From positions 1 to 50,211 of the IMG/VR virus record IMGVR_UViG_3300021404_000018: a DNA stretch of 50,211 nt; one strand, 5' to 3'. Positions within the stretch are counted from its first letter, which is position 1; every line of letters starts with the position of its first letter. Of the stretch, positions 14,912-23,900 are shown piece by piece. Source of the DNA: a virus. Below the pieces are notes generated by a model that was not told where the DNA came from, did no database searches, and worked only from the letters and a program-made list of their open reading frames with translations. Made by a program: the position numbers and the translations under genes.

Positions 14912-15765
14912 TGACTGCTCCTGCTGTCTCAGCCCGCCTCACTCAAGACGCTGTTCTTGCTGCTGAGGGCGGTGGAAAAGTAAATGCCCTAGCTTCGCAG
15001 GTGGTGACACTGTCTGCGTATGGGCCTGCACAGACTCCATTCGGCTACGCCACGCAGGACATGGCTCTTGCCGCCGTCTCGGCTGGTACTCGGAATTCAA
15101 CACCGAGTATCAGTCAGGCGTCCGTTCTAATGGCGTACGGTGAAGGTGTTCCTAGCACGGCTAGCCAGGCTGCCTGGACCTTCGTAATGGATGGTCACCG
15201 CTTCTACGTTCTGCCTCTCGGCCCTGAGGGTGACTGGGCCTACGACATGACGACTCAAGAATGGTGTCAACTCCAGTCGCAAGGCTTCCCGGGCATCAAC
15301 TTCACTCATGGGGTGATGTGGGGGCTTCGAGTTATTGGTGGTGACGCTCTGTACACCTATCTGTATGAGATGGACCCGAACCAACCTCTGGACGAGGCGT
15401 GGCGCGAAGTCCAGCATATGGTCACGGGTGGTGTCCCCACACGTACCCGTTCAGTTATCGGTGTTGCGAACTTTACTTTGACCGCTTCAGTTGATGATGA
15501 GAGTAGCATTGCACAACCAGTTAGTCTTGCGTTTAGTGATGATAATGGGAAGACTTGGTCAAAGGAGTTCGATATCCCGCTTACTGACATGGATGGGCAA
15601 AAGATTATATGGAATGCCCTTGGTTCCTTTAGCGCTCCTGGCCGTGTGTTTAGAATTACCGACTATTCTGGGCCTATTCGCCTGGATGGTGCGGACGTTG
15701 TTCTCACAGTAGGTACGGGGGCTGACAGTGGTCAGGAGTTTGACGGTCAACGGGACTACAAGTAA
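14911..15765 (+). CDS. Tail hub, C-terminal part (P22 gp10-like)
   Basis: The first 85 residues hold several short repeats (TQDAVLAAEG, ASQVVTLSAYG, ISQASVLMAYG). From about residue 88 the sequence is the C-terminal half of gp10-type hubs: FVMDGHRFYVLPLG, DMTTQEWCQL, then LAFSDDNGKTWS and APGRVFRITDYSGPI. It lacks the N-terminal half, which is at 11424-12740. The two would have to assemble in trans. Start ATG in TAATGA, coupled to the LamG gene. Confidence 0.75.
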   Translation: MTAPAVSARLTQDAVLAAEGGGKVNALASQVVTLSAYGPAQTPFGYATQDMALAAVSAGTRNSTPSISQASVLMAYGEGVPSTASQAAWTFVMDGHRFYVLPLGPEGDWAYDMTTQEWCQLQSQGFPGINFTHGVMWGLRVIGGDALYTYLYEMDPNQPLDEAWREVQHMVTGGVPTRTRSVIGVANFTLTASVDDESSIAQPVSLAFSDDNGKTWSKEFDIPLTDMDGQKIIWNALGSFSAPGRVFRITDYSGPIRLDGADVVLTVGTGADSGQEFDGQRDYK

Positions 15766-16382
15766 TGAATGACACCGTTAAGGACACTGGGCCGCTTGAC
15801 TGGCGGATTGCCATTGTCAGCAAAGATGGCCGACCTACTCCTGAGTTCCAGCGTCGTTGGGCCACTCAGCGTGTCAATAACGGCCTCATCAGTGTTCCCA
15901 CGTTTGGTACTGGTACTCCTCCTGTTGATCCCGTCCCTGATGATGGGGCCGAGTTCATTGATCAATCTACCAACCCGTACACTATCTACGTAGCGATTGA
16001 TGGTAAGTGGCATCAGGCTAGCAACCCTCGCTTCTTCGGATTTGCCTATGATCGTCCCATTGCAAGTATTACCCTTAGTCAGCCGATTAGGTATGTGGAC
16101 GCTGGCATTCCGTGGACTATTCTATCTGCACCTTCCTTTGGTGCTCACCAAGCTCGCATTGATGGTGTAGCCCCCAGCAGCTCTACGACCTTTAACATTC
16201 AGGTCAACGCTGTGACCATTGGACACTTCACCTTTGGTGCTGCCTCTCTGACAGGTGTTTTCACAATTGCTGCGGACGCACCTGTAACGATCAATCAAAC
16301 GGTAACTATCGTAGCGCCCTCTAATCTGAACGGTATGACGGGCACCATCTATGGAACAATCTTGGGACGACGTGACACATGA
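15765..16382 (+). CDS. Tail protein, fibre-anchor type (205 aa)
   Basis: The N-terminus (TGPLDWRIAIVSKDGRPTPEFQRRWATQR) is of a kind seen at the start of tail proteins in phages of alphaproteobacteria. It is followed by a short beta region (TNPYTIYVAIDGKWHQ) and a Thr/Ala-rich beta C-terminal domain. It probably attaches to the hub and carries other fibre parts. It overlaps its neighbours on both sides. Family knowledge is limited, so the role is inferred from position. Confidence 0.6.
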   Translation: MNDTVKDTGPLDWRIAIVSKDGRPTPEFQRRWATQRVNNGLISVPTFGTGTPPVDPVPDDGAEFIDQSTNPYTIYVAIDGKWHQASNPRFFGFAYDRPIASITLSQPIRYVDAGIPWTILSAPSFGAHQARIDGVAPSSSTTFNIQVNAVTIGHFTFGAASLTGVFTIAADAPVTINQTVTIVAPSNLNGMTGTIYGTILGRRDT

Positions 16383-17407
16383 GTGCAACTGTTTACTGGG
16401 CCGGAACACAAGACATAGATTTCACGTTCTTCGGGTCTGCCATTGTTGATACAAATGCTGGTCGTCACCGTCCTGGTTTCGTCACAACGGGGATTAACCC
16501 CGGTAGTGCCATTACGACTGATTGGGTTGAGACGATCCCAGCCTTCAATCAGTCCACATTCTGGGTTGGTTTCCGGACTTGTAACAGCTTCGCTGCTGGT
16601 AATGTTACTAATGCCATTCCTCTTGCGCTGCTTGATAGTAGTAGAATTACCCGTATCCGACTAAGATTTACCTCAGGTGGCAATCCTAACAACATGGTTG
16701 TCGAGAAGGTTACGGCTGCCGGTGTGGCAACTACCTTGATTACGATCACCGGCCTCGTATGGGACATTCCTTCTACGGGTTTTGAAGCCACCAAGATGGA
16801 CTTGTTTGTCAACTATGCCGTTGCTGGTTCGATCAGCATCTATTACAAAGGTATTCTACTCGGCTCGTTCACCGGAGACGTGACGACTGACAGTGTGACT
16901 TCACTTGCTGCTGTTCGATTTGGTAACACTGGTTCAGGTAACTCGTACTTTGTCTCCGAGTGTATGGTATTGAATGTGGACACCCGTGCCTGCTCTCTCA
17001 ATGCTTTTCTCCCGGTGGCGAACGGTAACACCCATAACTTCGATACTGGTTCACCCGCAGCCGCTAACGTCAATGAAACTCCATTCAATGACAGCACTGT
17101 TGATGGTTCAACTACAGCTAACCAGATCGATCAGTACACTAATGCTGCTGTTGCCACTGGGTCTTTCTCCGTGCTCGCATTCGGTGTGGTGGCTCGCGCG
17201 TTGAAGGGCGTTAGTGGTCCAACGAAGATCGATTTGAATGTCCGTACAGGTGGCTCTGACTTCTTTAGCGCTGACATGCCACTAACTACCTTCTGGCAGA
17301 CCTACTCTAACTGGTGGTCTCAGAACCCCAACACGTCAGCCGACTGGACCACTGCTCAAATTGGTAATGCGTCTGGCTTCAACATCGGTGTTAAGAGTAT
17401 CACCTAA
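16379..17407 (+). CDS. Tail protein with lectin-like domain (342 aa)
   Basis: The 342-residue beta-rich protein has a concanavalin/LamG-like core around residues 40-200 (TFWVGFRTCNSFAAGN, ITRIRLRFTSGG, GSISIYYKGILLGSFTGDV) and a second beta domain after 215. Secreted-type features are absent, as for tail parts. It is part of a run of four overlapping tail genes. Likely a receptor-contact or fibre protein; the target is unknown. Confidence 0.65.
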   Translation: MSATVYWAGTQDIDFTFFGSAIVDTNAGRHRPGFVTTGINPGSAITTDWVETIPAFNQSTFWVGFRTCNSFAAGNVTNAIPLALLDSSRITRIRLRFTSGGNPNNMVVEKVTAAGVATTLITITGLVWDIPSTGFEATKMDLFVNYAVAGSISIYYKGILLGSFTGDVTTDSVTSLAAVRFGNTGSGNSYFVSECMVLNVDTRACSLNAFLPVANGNTHNFDTGSPAAANVNETPFNDSTVDGSTTANQIDQYTNAAVATGSFSVLAFGVVARALKGVSGPTKIDLNVRTGGSDFFSADMPLTTFWQTYSNWWSQNPNTSADWTTAQIGNASGFNIGVKSIT

Positions 17408-18192
17408 TGGTTGCTTGGTCAACTACTGACAAATCGAACATCACTCTGAGTGGCAGTAATCTGACGGCTACAAAGAGTGCTGCGACTATCGGTGGCGTTC
17501 GATGTGATACGAGTTTTGCTGGTGGTAAGTTGTATTATGAGGCGTGGGTTGTTGTTGGAACGAACCACTGGGCTGTCGGTTGGGCGAATGCCAGCGAGGT
17601 GTTCACCAATCTAATCGGTAATGTGGCTAACAACAACTCTGTCGGTGGCTGGCCACAGCGTGGTGAAGTTCACTTTAACGCTGTTCAGACGAACATGCAG
17701 ACCGATCAAGGCTTGAACAATGTGTACACGGTTCGAGTGGCTGTGGATTTTACTGCCAAACTGATCTGGTTTGCGTTGAATGACAGTTTCTGGAACCTAA
17801 GTCCCACTGATAATCCTGCCACAGGAGCCGGTGGACGATCCATCTCTACGATCAATGCTGGACCTTACTTCCCAATCTTTGGCTCAGATGATGCTGGTTC
17901 AAGTTGTACTGCTCGCTTCGGCGCAGCAGACATGTGGTATCCTACTCCTGCTGGCTTCAGCACTCTTGATACCAATACCCAAGCGTTCATGGCCACCTCT
18001 AAGTTCGAAGGTGCGGCCATTCTGGCTCCCCCGCAACTTGCGGCTAACGTCAGTAAACTAGAAGCTTCGGCCATTCTGGCCCCACCTCAGACTGCTCTCA
18101 ATATCAGTAAGCTAATTGCGTACGCTATTCTACAAGACACCAAACCCCCACCGCGCTCACGATCCCGTGAGAACGTTTACTTGAGGTTCTAA
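17407..18192 (+). CDS. SPRY-domain tail protein with C-terminal repeats
   Basis: Residues 1-190 form a SPRY (B30.2)-like domain: GGKLYYEAWVVVG, NHWAVGWANAS, VAVDFTAKLIWFALND and a final CTARFGAADMWYPTPAGF. The tail has two and a half near-identical units of about 18 residues (AAILAPPQLAANVSKLE, ASAILAPPQTALNISKLI, AYAIL) and a basic end. SPRY domains bind proteins or glycans; in a tail protein this suggests receptor binding or a docking surface. ATG overlaps the previous stop. Confidence 0.75.
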   Translation: MVAWSTTDKSNITLSGSNLTATKSAATIGGVRCDTSFAGGKLYYEAWVVVGTNHWAVGWANASEVFTNLIGNVANNNSVGGWPQRGEVHFNAVQTNMQTDQGLNNVYTVRVAVDFTAKLIWFALNDSFWNLSPTDNPATGAGGRSISTINAGPYFPIFGSDDAGSSCTARFGAADMWYPTPAGFSTLDTNTQAFMATSKFEGAAILAPPQLAANVSKLEASAILAPPQTALNISKLIAYAILQDTKPPPRSRSRENVYLRF

Positions 18193-18196
18193 GACT

Positions 18197-18664
18197 ATGG
18201 GTAGACTCTACACCGTCTCATTCACCGATGTGGCTATCACTGCTGCTCAGGACTTGTTCGGCATTCTAGCGACCGCTAACATGGCCTTTAAGGTGCATGG
18301 AGTGGAGCTGGGCCAAAAGTCTCTGACGACCTGGGAAGCCAAGAGCCTGAAGTGGGTCCGCAACCCTGCGACTGCTACTGTTGGTTCTGGTGGTTCTGCT
18401 GCGACCCCGCGCCCCATCGTCCCGGGTGATGTTGCTGCGACCGTAACGGCTCGTGTGAATGACACAACTAACCAAACCACCTCAGGTACGCAGGCCCTAA
18501 TCTGGTCCCGCGACTGGGAGTTCTTGAACGGTGTGTTCTGGCTTCCAGCTCCTGAACAGCGACCTGTAATCGCACCTGGGCAGGGCTTCGCACTACAGCT
18601 CGTAACGGCCCCTTCAGCGTCTATGACTGCGTCTGGCTCGGTGATGATCGAGGAGCTGTTCTAA
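18197..18664 (+). CDS. Small beta-rich virion protein (155 aa)
   Basis: The 155-residue all-beta protein (LYTVSFTDVAITAAQDLF, GQGFALQLVTAPSASMTASG) is similar in style to jelly-roll decoration or fibre-tip proteins found in many environmental phages. It has no signal peptide or membrane part. It lies at the end of the tail-fibre cluster. Function is not established. Confidence 0.65.
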   Translation: MGRLYTVSFTDVAITAAQDLFGILATANMAFKVHGVELGQKSLTTWEAKSLKWVRNPATATVGSGGSAATPRPIVPGDVAATVTARVNDTTNQTTSGTQALIWSRDWEFLNGVFWLPAPEQRPVIAPGQGFALQLVTAPSASMTASGSVMIEELF

Positions 18665-18799
18665 GTGGAGTGGATTGCCGATCCTGGTGGTATCTTTCGA
18701 CTGGGTTTCGAGCCTTGGCTCTATCGTCCTCGTCACTACTTTAGCCCCTCTGCTCCGCCCTCTTATACGGGTTCTGTGATGTTGCTCTGGTGGGTCTAA
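18665..18799 (+). CDS. Tiny tail-cluster protein (44 aa)
   Basis: A GTG start overlaps the previous stop (TAAGTG) and the stop overlaps the next ATG (TAATG), so it is held in a coupled chain. The 44-residue product is rich in Trp, Tyr, Phe, Pro (GFEPWLYRPRHYFSPS) and ends MLLWWV. Such Pro/aromatic peptides occur in tail-fibre gene clusters of other phages, but no function is known to me. Confidence 0.6.
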   Translation: MEWIADPGGIFRLGFEPWLYRPRHYFSPSAPPSYTGSVMLLWWV

Positions 18800-19212
18800 T
18801 GCGTACGTGGGACGCGATGAAAATCGAACCCGCAATTGCTTGTCTTCTAGGTAACAATCACTCTATCGATCCTATCGAATGGCTAGCTCGGGAACAGAAC
18901 ATCGTTCTTGAGAATAATGAGGGTGATCTAGCCCTATTCGAGTACGGATTTCCAATTAAGAAGGTGCATTCGGGGCACTACTATTTCAAGTCACGGGGCC
19001 GATCTGCGATCACCGCAGCCCGTGGTTTCCTTGACGAGCTATTCAATTCGTGTTATAATATACATGTATTGATGGGGTTCACACCGCTCCACCGTAAAGA
19101 CGCGCAATGGCTGAGCCGCAAGAGTGGCTTCACGTCTTACGGGGTGGAAGAGATTAACGATAAGCAGTATGAACTGTTCATCATAACTAAAAAGGAATTC
19201 AATTGTGAGTGA
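18799..19212 (+). CDS. GNAT-like protein (T7 gp13-like position)
   Basis: 137 residues with a GNAT-like fold pattern (LALFEYGFPIKK, YYFKSRGRSAITAARGFLDELF, HRKDAQWLSRKSGF). The proteins resemble T7 gp13, which is needed for virion maturation, and it lies directly before the ejection genes, as gp13 does. Whether it acetylates anything is unknown; the acetyl-CoA-binding loop is not clear. The ATG at 18799 is preferred over the in-frame GTG at 18790 because it overlaps the previous stop. Confidence 0.65.
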   Translation: MRTWDAMKIEPAIACLLGNNHSIDPIEWLAREQNIVLENNEGDLALFEYGFPIKKVHSGHYYFKSRGRSAITAARGFLDELFNSCYNIHVLMGFTPLHRKDAQWLSRKSGFTSYGVEEINDKQYELFIITKKEFNCE

Positions 19213-19699
19213 CATTTTCGGTGGCTCCAAGCAGCAGAGTTCTCAGCAGTCCGTCTCCAATAACCAAGCGTTCCCGTACCTGCAACAGGCTCTCGGTGGA
19301 ACCATTGGCCAGGGTGGTGCTGCGGGTTCAATGCTCGGTAATCTACTCGGCCTGAACGGCGGAGACGCACAAACCCAGGGTTTCCAGAACTTCCGGAACT
19401 CTACCGGTTACCAGTTCGGTAAGCAACAGGGTATGGACTCTATTACCGGGGGCGCAGCCACTCAAGGTCTGCTCAACTCGGGGAGTACTCTGAAGGCTCT
19501 CGACACTTACGGTCAGAACTACGCTAACACGCAGTACGGCAACTATACTGGCCAACTGCAAAACCTGCTTAACTCTGGTCTTCAGGGTTCTGGTGTGCTG
19601 GCTGGTGCTGGTCAACAGAGCATGTCGAGTGGCTCTAGCAGCGGAAGTTCCAACAATGGTGGTGCTGGTGGCTTCATCGGCTCCCTTCTGGCGAAATAA
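19205..19699 (+). CDS. Ejection/internal virion protein 1 (T7 gp14-like position)
   Basis: The 164-residue protein is rich in Gly, Ser, Gln and Asn (FGGSKQQSSQQSVSNNQAF at the start) with a helical, weakly hydrophobic middle and a Gly-rich end. T7 gp14 (196 aa) has the same size, place and composition and forms the outer-membrane part of the ejection channel. The call rests on gene order and composition. GTG start at 19205 overlaps the GNAT-like gene. Confidence 0.65.
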   Translation: MSDIFGGSKQQSSQQSVSNNQAFPYLQQALGGTIGQGGAAGSMLGNLLGLNGGDAQTQGFQNFRNSTGYQFGKQQGMDSITGGAATQGLLNSGSTLKALDTYGQNYANTQYGNYTGQLQNLLNSGLQGSGVLAGAGQQSMSSGSSSGSSNNGGAGGFIGSLLAK

Positions 19700-19701
19700 T
19701 C

Positions 19702-20910
19702 ATGGCAGCTTTTGACGACTACCTCCAAGGCGCTCCTGATCCCGGTCCTTCGGTTGATGAACTGACTGTGACCGCTGCTCCGAAGGCCCCGCCTCAAGAC
19801 CTTGGTCTTCAATCTCAACCCGTACTTGATCCGGGTCCTCTGACTACTGGTCTACCTGGTCCGGTTGATCCGGGTGCCCCGCAGACTGCTAGCCCTCCAG
19901 GTTTGAACTACAACAACAGTGGCGATGCTAGTGCTGTTAGTAATGCTCTGACGGGTGAACCTGCTCTCCGTGGTGGTATGGCTAATCCTGGTCTGTATGG
20001 TCTGCTTCCGTCGGGTCTCCAGCACGGCACCCTGCGAAACATGCTGGGCGCTCTTGGTGACGCATTTCTGGTTGGTTCTGGTCGTCAAGCCCAGTACGAA
20101 CCCCGAATGCAACGCCAAGAGATCGGTCAAGCGATGGCTGGATACGACCCCAACAATCCTCAGGCCGCTCAAGCCGCCATTCAACGGATCGCTGCCACTG
20201 GTGCTGCTGGGTCTCCCGAGATGGCTGACCAATTGCAGAAGAATTACAATGATACTCAACTGCGTAGGGCCACTATGCAGAACACTCAGATGTATCATCA
20301 GCAGACGATTCAGGCTCGCAATGACAACTTGTTCAATCGGATGAACTCGGTTGCTCAGGCTGATCTGGCTCAGGCTCAAACCCCCGAAGATTATCAGGCT
20401 CGTCTGTCTCGCTGGGACCAACGAGTGAAGGCTATCGACCCTAACACGGACGCTTCAACTCAGTTTGGTGTTCCGGACAAGTACACTCCTGGCGCTCTTG
20501 GTGCCACATCTGGTATGACTGCTCAGCAGATCAGCCAACACGGTGATCGTCAGTCGCAACAGCAGACCTCTATGCGTAACACTGATGTCAATGCCGCTAG
20601 CCGCGTTAAGGCTGCTGGTATTGGTGCTGGCTCTCGCAACTACAACACTGATGAGACTAACAACAGGCCGACTAGTGCGAATATACTGCAAGGTCTGATT
20701 GCCAAGCAAAACAGTGGTCAACAACTTACACCGGCTGAACAAGCCACCTTTGATCACATGACTGCGGTCGCTAAGAAGGGTCGTACTCTACCACCCGGCC
20801 TAACTACTCCCGGTGGTAAGCCAGCCCCCACGGCTGCTGACAGAGCCTATGTCCAAGCCCATCCCGAAACCAAAGGAGCCTTCGTGGCGCACTTCGGAGT
20901 TAACCCGTAA
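19702..20910 (+). CDS. Ejection/internal virion protein 2 (T7 gp15-like position)
   Basis: 402 residues: a Pro-rich, disordered N-terminus (about 1-90), a short hydrophobic Gly/Leu part near 95-125, and a long Gln/Asn/Ala-rich helical region. It lies between the gp14-like and gp16-like genes and is probably part of the tube through which DNA enters the cell. It is shorter than T7 gp15 (747) and I see no clear primary-sequence match. Confidence 0.55.
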   Translation: MAAFDDYLQGAPDPGPSVDELTVTAAPKAPPQDLGLQSQPVLDPGPLTTGLPGPVDPGAPQTASPPGLNYNNSGDASAVSNALTGEPALRGGMANPGLYGLLPSGLQHGTLRNMLGALGDAFLVGSGRQAQYEPRMQRQEIGQAMAGYDPNNPQAAQAAIQRIAATGAAGSPEMADQLQKNYNDTQLRRATMQNTQMYHQQTIQARNDNLFNRMNSVAQADLAQAQTPEDYQARLSRWDQRVKAIDPNTDASTQFGVPDKYTPGALGATSGMTAQQISQHGDRQSQQQTSMRNTDVNAASRVKAAGIGAGSRNYNTDETNNRPTSANILQGLIAKQNSGQQLTPAEQATFDHMTAVAKKGRTLPPGLTTPGGKPAPTAADRAYVQAHPETKGAFVAHFGVNP

Positions 20911-20912
20911 CA

Positions 20913-23900
20913 ATGGCTGATGCTGTCCCTGATTGGGCTGCTTCTTCGGCTGCTCCTCAGCCTCAAGCCCCCGCTTGGGCCACTCAACCTGCGGCTCCGC
21001 AACGAGCCCCGGGAGCGACTGGTCTTGGCGTAATCGGTCAGACTTTCCACGATCTCACTAGTTCTGGGCCTGCTAACCATGCTCCGAATGCCCTTGAACA
21101 GGGGATCATGGACCTTAACAACAGCAAAGCGGTGGGCAGCCTTAGGGCCAACTACCAAAGTGCTGTTGTTAACGGTCTGTTCATGCAGCCTGTTAGGCAG
21201 GCCATGGAAAGCCTGGGTGTGGGCCGCCAACAAGGTGAGACTAATGCCGCGCTGCATCAACGGTACAATCAGGCCGTCCTCGCGGCGCGCCAAGATGCCC
21301 AGCAGCAGATGGATGCTAACCGCATCAATAGCGGTCCTGGTCGAGTGCTTCAGCAGGTTGGTAACGTTGGTGCGAATATCGTTGCCAATCCTGAGTACTT
21401 CGTTCTCCCTGCAATGGGTGTTGGCGGTAATGTTGCAACCCGACTGGCTACGGCTGGTGTGGGTAATGCCGCTGTTGGTGGTACCAGTGACGCTGCTGCT
21501 CAGCTCATGGATATGGCCGAAGGTGCTAAGAAGGACTTCGATGTCAAACAGAACATCGAGAACACTGTAACTGCTGGTCTCTTTGGCACCGCCCTGCATG
21601 GCGCTGTCGAGGTGGCTCCCTTCGTGTCTGATCTCTTCAAGAACCGGGGTATGGACACCAAGCCCCCTGAAGACCCTCGTACACAGTCGTCCCAAATCCA
21701 ACCGATGACGAGTGATCATGTCGCTATGAATGCGGCTGATCACACCACGTATCAGAACCTGCTTCAGCACGGTGACGTGGATGACATCAAGAACTTCTTC
21801 AAGGGTCGCCAAGGGCCTCAGCCGTCTTGGACTGATGTGAACACCTGGGTTGAACACCGCGACAATCCGCCTGTGACCACCAATGGTGTGCCCGGTCCGG
21901 ACCCGTCTCAGCAGCCTGATTTTAACTATCAGCAAGAGTACAACAACCATGCTGAGCAACAGTACCGCGCGCAGAACCAACAGGCCGTTCAAGACCATAT
22001 CGCCAATCAAACGGCTGGATGGAAGAACGCTCCTAATGTTGAAGTTGTACATAGTCCTGAAGACATCGCTGACCCCGCAATCCGAGATCAAATTCTAAAG
22101 GAAGACCCGAAAGGCGACGCTCTAGGGTTCCTCGGGGCTGATGGCAAGGTGCGTATGTTCAGTGGTCGGATTACTGATCCTGATACTGCTAACGCTGTGC
22201 TGTTCCACGAGGGCTTGGGTCATTTCGGCCTGGCCCAGAAGTTCGGTGACAGGCTCGATCAGACGATTGGCACTATGCTTGATCGAAATGTCAATCAACT
22301 GTCTAAGGACACTGATACGTGGCAGAAAGCGAACCCCGGGGCGTACGGCGGTGACCGCATTCGCGCGGCTGAAGAAGTCTTAGCGGAGGCGTCCCAGAAG
22401 GGTCGAGTGAAGGCCGGTTGGCAAGACGCTCTCACGTCCACTGCTCGGCAGTTCGGTCGTAAGATGGGTATGAAGTTGTCCTATTCGGACGGTGAAGTCA
22501 ACAATATCCTGTCTATGGCTCATGACGCTGTTATCAATGGTAAGCCGAACGCTGAGATGAATGGCTTCCGTGGTGCCCAACAAGACGGTACCAACAAGTT
22601 CATGAAGACCCAGACGTCTGGTGATCAACTGGGTGAGCAAGCTGACCATACCTACCGCGATCTTGTGTGGGGTGACACTCCGCAGGCCCGTCTTCTGCGT
22701 GCTCAACGTACCCTGGCGATGAATGGTGGTGTTCATCCTGAGGCTCGTATGGTGGCTGATCAGGCGTCTGAGCAACTGGGCTACCCGAAGATCGAGGACG
22801 TCACTCGTCAAGTCGATCAACCCGAGACGATGGCCGATCACTTCTTCAGCCCCAACTCGCCTGAGATCAATCCCGATGCTACGATCATGTCAGACCAAGC
22901 CAAGGCAATTGCTGAGGCTCGGGCTAACGGTCCCAAGTTCATGCGTGAAGACGCTATGGGTCGTGAGCAAATAGACCCTGAATTGTTGGATCACATCGAC
23001 CGCCTGAAGGCTGATCCCCGCTTCTGGGCTGATCCTGAGTACAGGTCCAATGTGATTGAGCTTGCTCGGTCTCAACAAGGTGTATCCGCCGGACCGCAAG
23101 AGAGTGCCATTCCCGCACCCAGTGGTTTCAAGTCCGAGGCTGAAGCCCGCGAGGCTCTCGGTGCTAACAAGTTCATCATGCGTCAACAGGCATCTGAACC
23201 CGGCTACCGTGCAGAAGACCTGGAAGGTATCTATAAGGACCTCGACAAGGGGTACACCCCGACTGAACGGACCTGGGAAGAGGATCGTCAGGCTGCCCTA
23301 GACGCAGGGTTCAGCCCCAGTCAGATCAAGGCCCTGAAGGAAACCAATCCGGGTGACCTCTCGACCAAGCTGTACCGTCTTCAGTCTGCCGCTAACATGG
23401 CTGATGGTAAGATCGCTGAGCTGAATGATAAGTTGGGTACCCCTGACTGGTCTGCTAAAGATCAGGCTGCCTATATTCAAACTCTGGCTGATCGTGCTTA
23501 CCTCGTCGCTCGGATTAAGGGTGAACGGGCTGAGATCGGTCGTGCCTTGAATGTGAGTAAGGCTGCGTCCAGCTATAACAATTCCACCATGGCTGCCGTT
23601 GCGGACTTGCTTCGTCAGGAAGGTTCTGGTCTCGCCGAGTTGGCTGATGACCCCACCAAATTCATGAAGGTCGCTACCCTCATCAAGAACCTGATGAACA
23701 ATCAAAACCCCGCTGGCGCTCATGCTGCCATGCAGGCGATTGATCAGCCGTACTGGGAACAGTATCTCACCGCGTTCCACTACAATGCCATGCTCAGCGG
23801 TCTCGCGACTCACGTCAAAGCCCCGCTAGACATGATGACTGGTATCGCCCACTCCATCATCGATCACGCTCTCGCCATGCCTATTGGTAAGGCTCGTCAG

